Shown piece after piece: positions 6,414 to 7,087 of a stretch of DNA of 7,087 nt. Below the pieces are notes generated by a model. The model searched no databases, was not told the DNA's origin, and saw nothing but the letters and a program-made list of their open reading frames with translations. The stretch's first letter is position 1; every line of letters begins with the position of its first letter. Source of the DNA: Bacteroidales bacterium Bact_07. GTDB taxonomy: Bacteria; Bacteroidota; Bacteroidia; Bacteroidales; Tenuifilaceae. The stretch is from NCBI GenBank assembly GCA_001603415.1, contig LUYY01000109.1, positions 1-7,087 on the forward strand. Reading direction: 5' to 3'. Made by a program: the position numbers and the translations under genes.

Positions 6414-6716
6414 ATGGATGAACAGAATAACATATCAGAAGATATTGTAAGGCTGGCCGAAATAGCCAAGGCCATGAGCCATCCTGTAAGACTCTATATT
6501 CTTAAAAAGCTATCGAAGGTTGATGCTTGCTGCTATAGTAGTGATATTGTTGATGAACTTGGAATTGGACGTTCCGGTTTATCGCAGCACTTTAAAGAGC
6601 TAAAGCATGCAGGTTTAATCAATGCCCACGTGAAAAAACCCTACATTAAGTATTGTATCAACAAAGAGAATTGGGATATCGCCAAAAAACTGTTTAACGA
6701 TTTGTTCAACGAATAA
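6414..6716 (+). CDS. ArsR-family winged-helix transcriptional repressor with Cys-Cys pair
   Basis: A 100-residue DNA-binding protein with the compact ArsR/SmtB fold: helix LAEIAKAMSHPVRLYILKKL (14-33), a turn, the helix SSDIVDELG (42-50), the recognition helix GRSGLSQHFKELKHAGL (52-68), and the wing LINAHVKKPYIKYCI (68-82). The SHPVRLYIL segment is an ArsR hallmark. It has three cysteines: C39 and C40 adjacent just before the third helix, and C81 in the wing. In metal sensors of this family a CxC pair (ELCVCDL) lies close to this place; here the pair is contiguous and shifted a few residues N-terminal. The protein may sense a metal(loid) through these thiols, or a persulfide/redox signal as BigR/SqrR-type members do. 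It sits between two copies of a shared dyad, suggesting that it represses itself and the ferredoxin gene. A weak stem with one mismatch (6692-6710) and eight T (6717-6724) end the unit. Confidence 0.9.
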   Translation: MDEQNNISEDIVRLAEIAKAMSHPVRLYILKKLSKVDACCYSSDIVDELGIGRSGLSQHFKELKHAGLINAHVKKPYIKYCINKENWDIAKKLFNDLFNE

Positions 6717-6728
6717 TTTTTTTTAAAC

Positions 6729-6754
6729 AGTATTTCACTACTTTATGAAATACT
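6729..6754. promoter_or_regulatory. Second copy of the candidate ArsR operator, before the ferredoxin gene
   Basis: AGTATTTCA (6729-6737) and TGAAATACT (6746-6754) are perfect 9-base inverted repeats separated by 8 bases. The inner seven bases of each arm (TATTTCA and TGAAATA) match the core of the dyad before the regulator gene with the same 8-base spacing; one base differs in the right arm. It is centred 48 bases before the ferredoxin ATG. No T run follows it in either direction, so it is not an intrinsic terminator. TACTTTAT (6739-6746), overlapping the spacer, could be a poor -7 box. Confidence 0.6.
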
Positions 6755-6789
6755 AAACACTAACATAAAAACCTAAAAAACAAAACGCT

Positions 6790-7087
6790 ATGGCTTGGTT
6801 AGCTGAATATCCGAGAGAAAAGGTTAACTGGTATCCAACAGTTGACCTAAGCAAATGCACTCGTTGCGGAATGTGCATGAACTGTGGGAAACAGGTGTTC
6901 ACATGGACTACCAGGGGGCCTGAAGTTACAAATCCAACCGCTTGTACAATAGGATGCACAACCTGCTCCAACCTTTGCGAAGGCAATGCAATAACTTTTC
7001 CAAGTAGAACAGAGCTGAGGGAACTTTACGAAAAGGAAAGGCTATGGGCAAAAGTTACCAAGCAAATGAAAAGAGATGGTTTTTTAG
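6790..7087 (+). CDS. 4Fe-4S ferredoxin-like protein (partial, runs off the window end)
   Basis: Reading from the ATG at 6790 gives 99 full codons and one base with no stop, so the 3' end lies beyond the window; the TAG ending the window is out of frame. The protein has two cysteine clusters: C23, C26, C29, C32 (CTRCGMCMNC) and C52, C56, C59, C63 (CTIGCTTCSNLC), eight cysteines suited to two 4Fe-4S clusters. The spacing is not the classic CxxCxxCxxxCP: the first group closes with two residues instead of three, the second opens with three, and neither has the following Pro. The tail from about residue 73 is a charged helix. It looks like a small cytoplasmic electron carrier with a dedicated partner. 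The operator-like dyad in its leader suggests control by the adjacent ArsR protein and that it heads a unit continuing downstream. Confidence 0.85.
   Translation, partial: MAWLAEYPREKVNWYPTVDLSKCTRCGMCMNCGKQVFTWTTRGPEVTNPTACTIGCTTCSNLCEGNAITFPSRTELRELYEKERLWAKVTKQMKRDGFL

Noticed and set aside
6692..6724. Possible intrinsic terminator: GTTTAAC/GTTCAAC stem then eight T.
   Set aside because: The stem has a central mismatch, is AT-rich, and six bases separate it from the T run; kept only as a note in the ArsR entry.
6689..6731. Perfect 9-base inverted repeat ACTGTTTAA / TTAAACAGT across the end of the ArsR-family gene.
   Set aside because: The 25-base loop, location of the left arm in coding sequence and lack of a following T run make a terminator unlikely; the T run lies inside the loop/right arm instead.

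Overview
The window looks like a chromosomal stretch from a Bacteroidota bacterium, probably of the Bacteroidales type. The support is: an outer-membrane barrel protein ending in an aromatic-rich strand; start codons with A/T-rich leaders and no real Shine-Dalgarno sequences; a Bacteroidota-style -7 box (TAnnTTTG) before one gene; and a YeeE/YedE transporter split into two adjacent genes, as is common in this phylum. Genus cannot be told from the sequence. All ten genes lie on the + strand. There are no RNA genes, mobile elements or CRISPR repeats, and no gene-free stretch longer than about 100 bases.

Positions 18-5050 form one tightly packed block: an outer-membrane porin-like barrel, a small DGC-domain (putative zinc-binding) protein, an alginate-export-family outer-membrane barrel, the two halves of a YeeE/YedE (thiosulfate-transporter family) inner-membrane permease, and a tandem-domain universal stress protein. 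The gaps are 9, 97, 47, 2 and 27 bases. My reading, which is inference, is an uptake route for a small anion such as thiosulfate or another reduced-sulfur species: two barrels in the outer membrane, a two-subunit channel in the inner membrane, and cytoplasmic accessory proteins.

After a 99-base gap, positions 5150-6339 hold a divergent paralogue of pyrroline-5-carboxylate reductase and an OsmC-family thiol protein, joined by a TGATG stop/start overlap and so probably translationally coupled.

Positions 6340-7087 hold an ArsR-family repressor with a Cys-Cys pair, followed by the start of a 4Fe-4S ferredoxin gene cut off by the window end. The gaps before both genes carry the same dyad, TATTTCA-N8-TGAA(A/C)TA. 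Before the repressor gene its 8-base spacer is exactly the -7 box. This is the strongest unlisted signal in the window: a candidate operator by which the ArsR protein controls itself and the ferredoxin gene. A thiol-sensing regulator beside sulfur transport and thiol-chemistry genes suggests a reduced-sulfur or metal(loid) response locus, but no copy of the dyad was found by eye before the transporter block, so that link is unproven.
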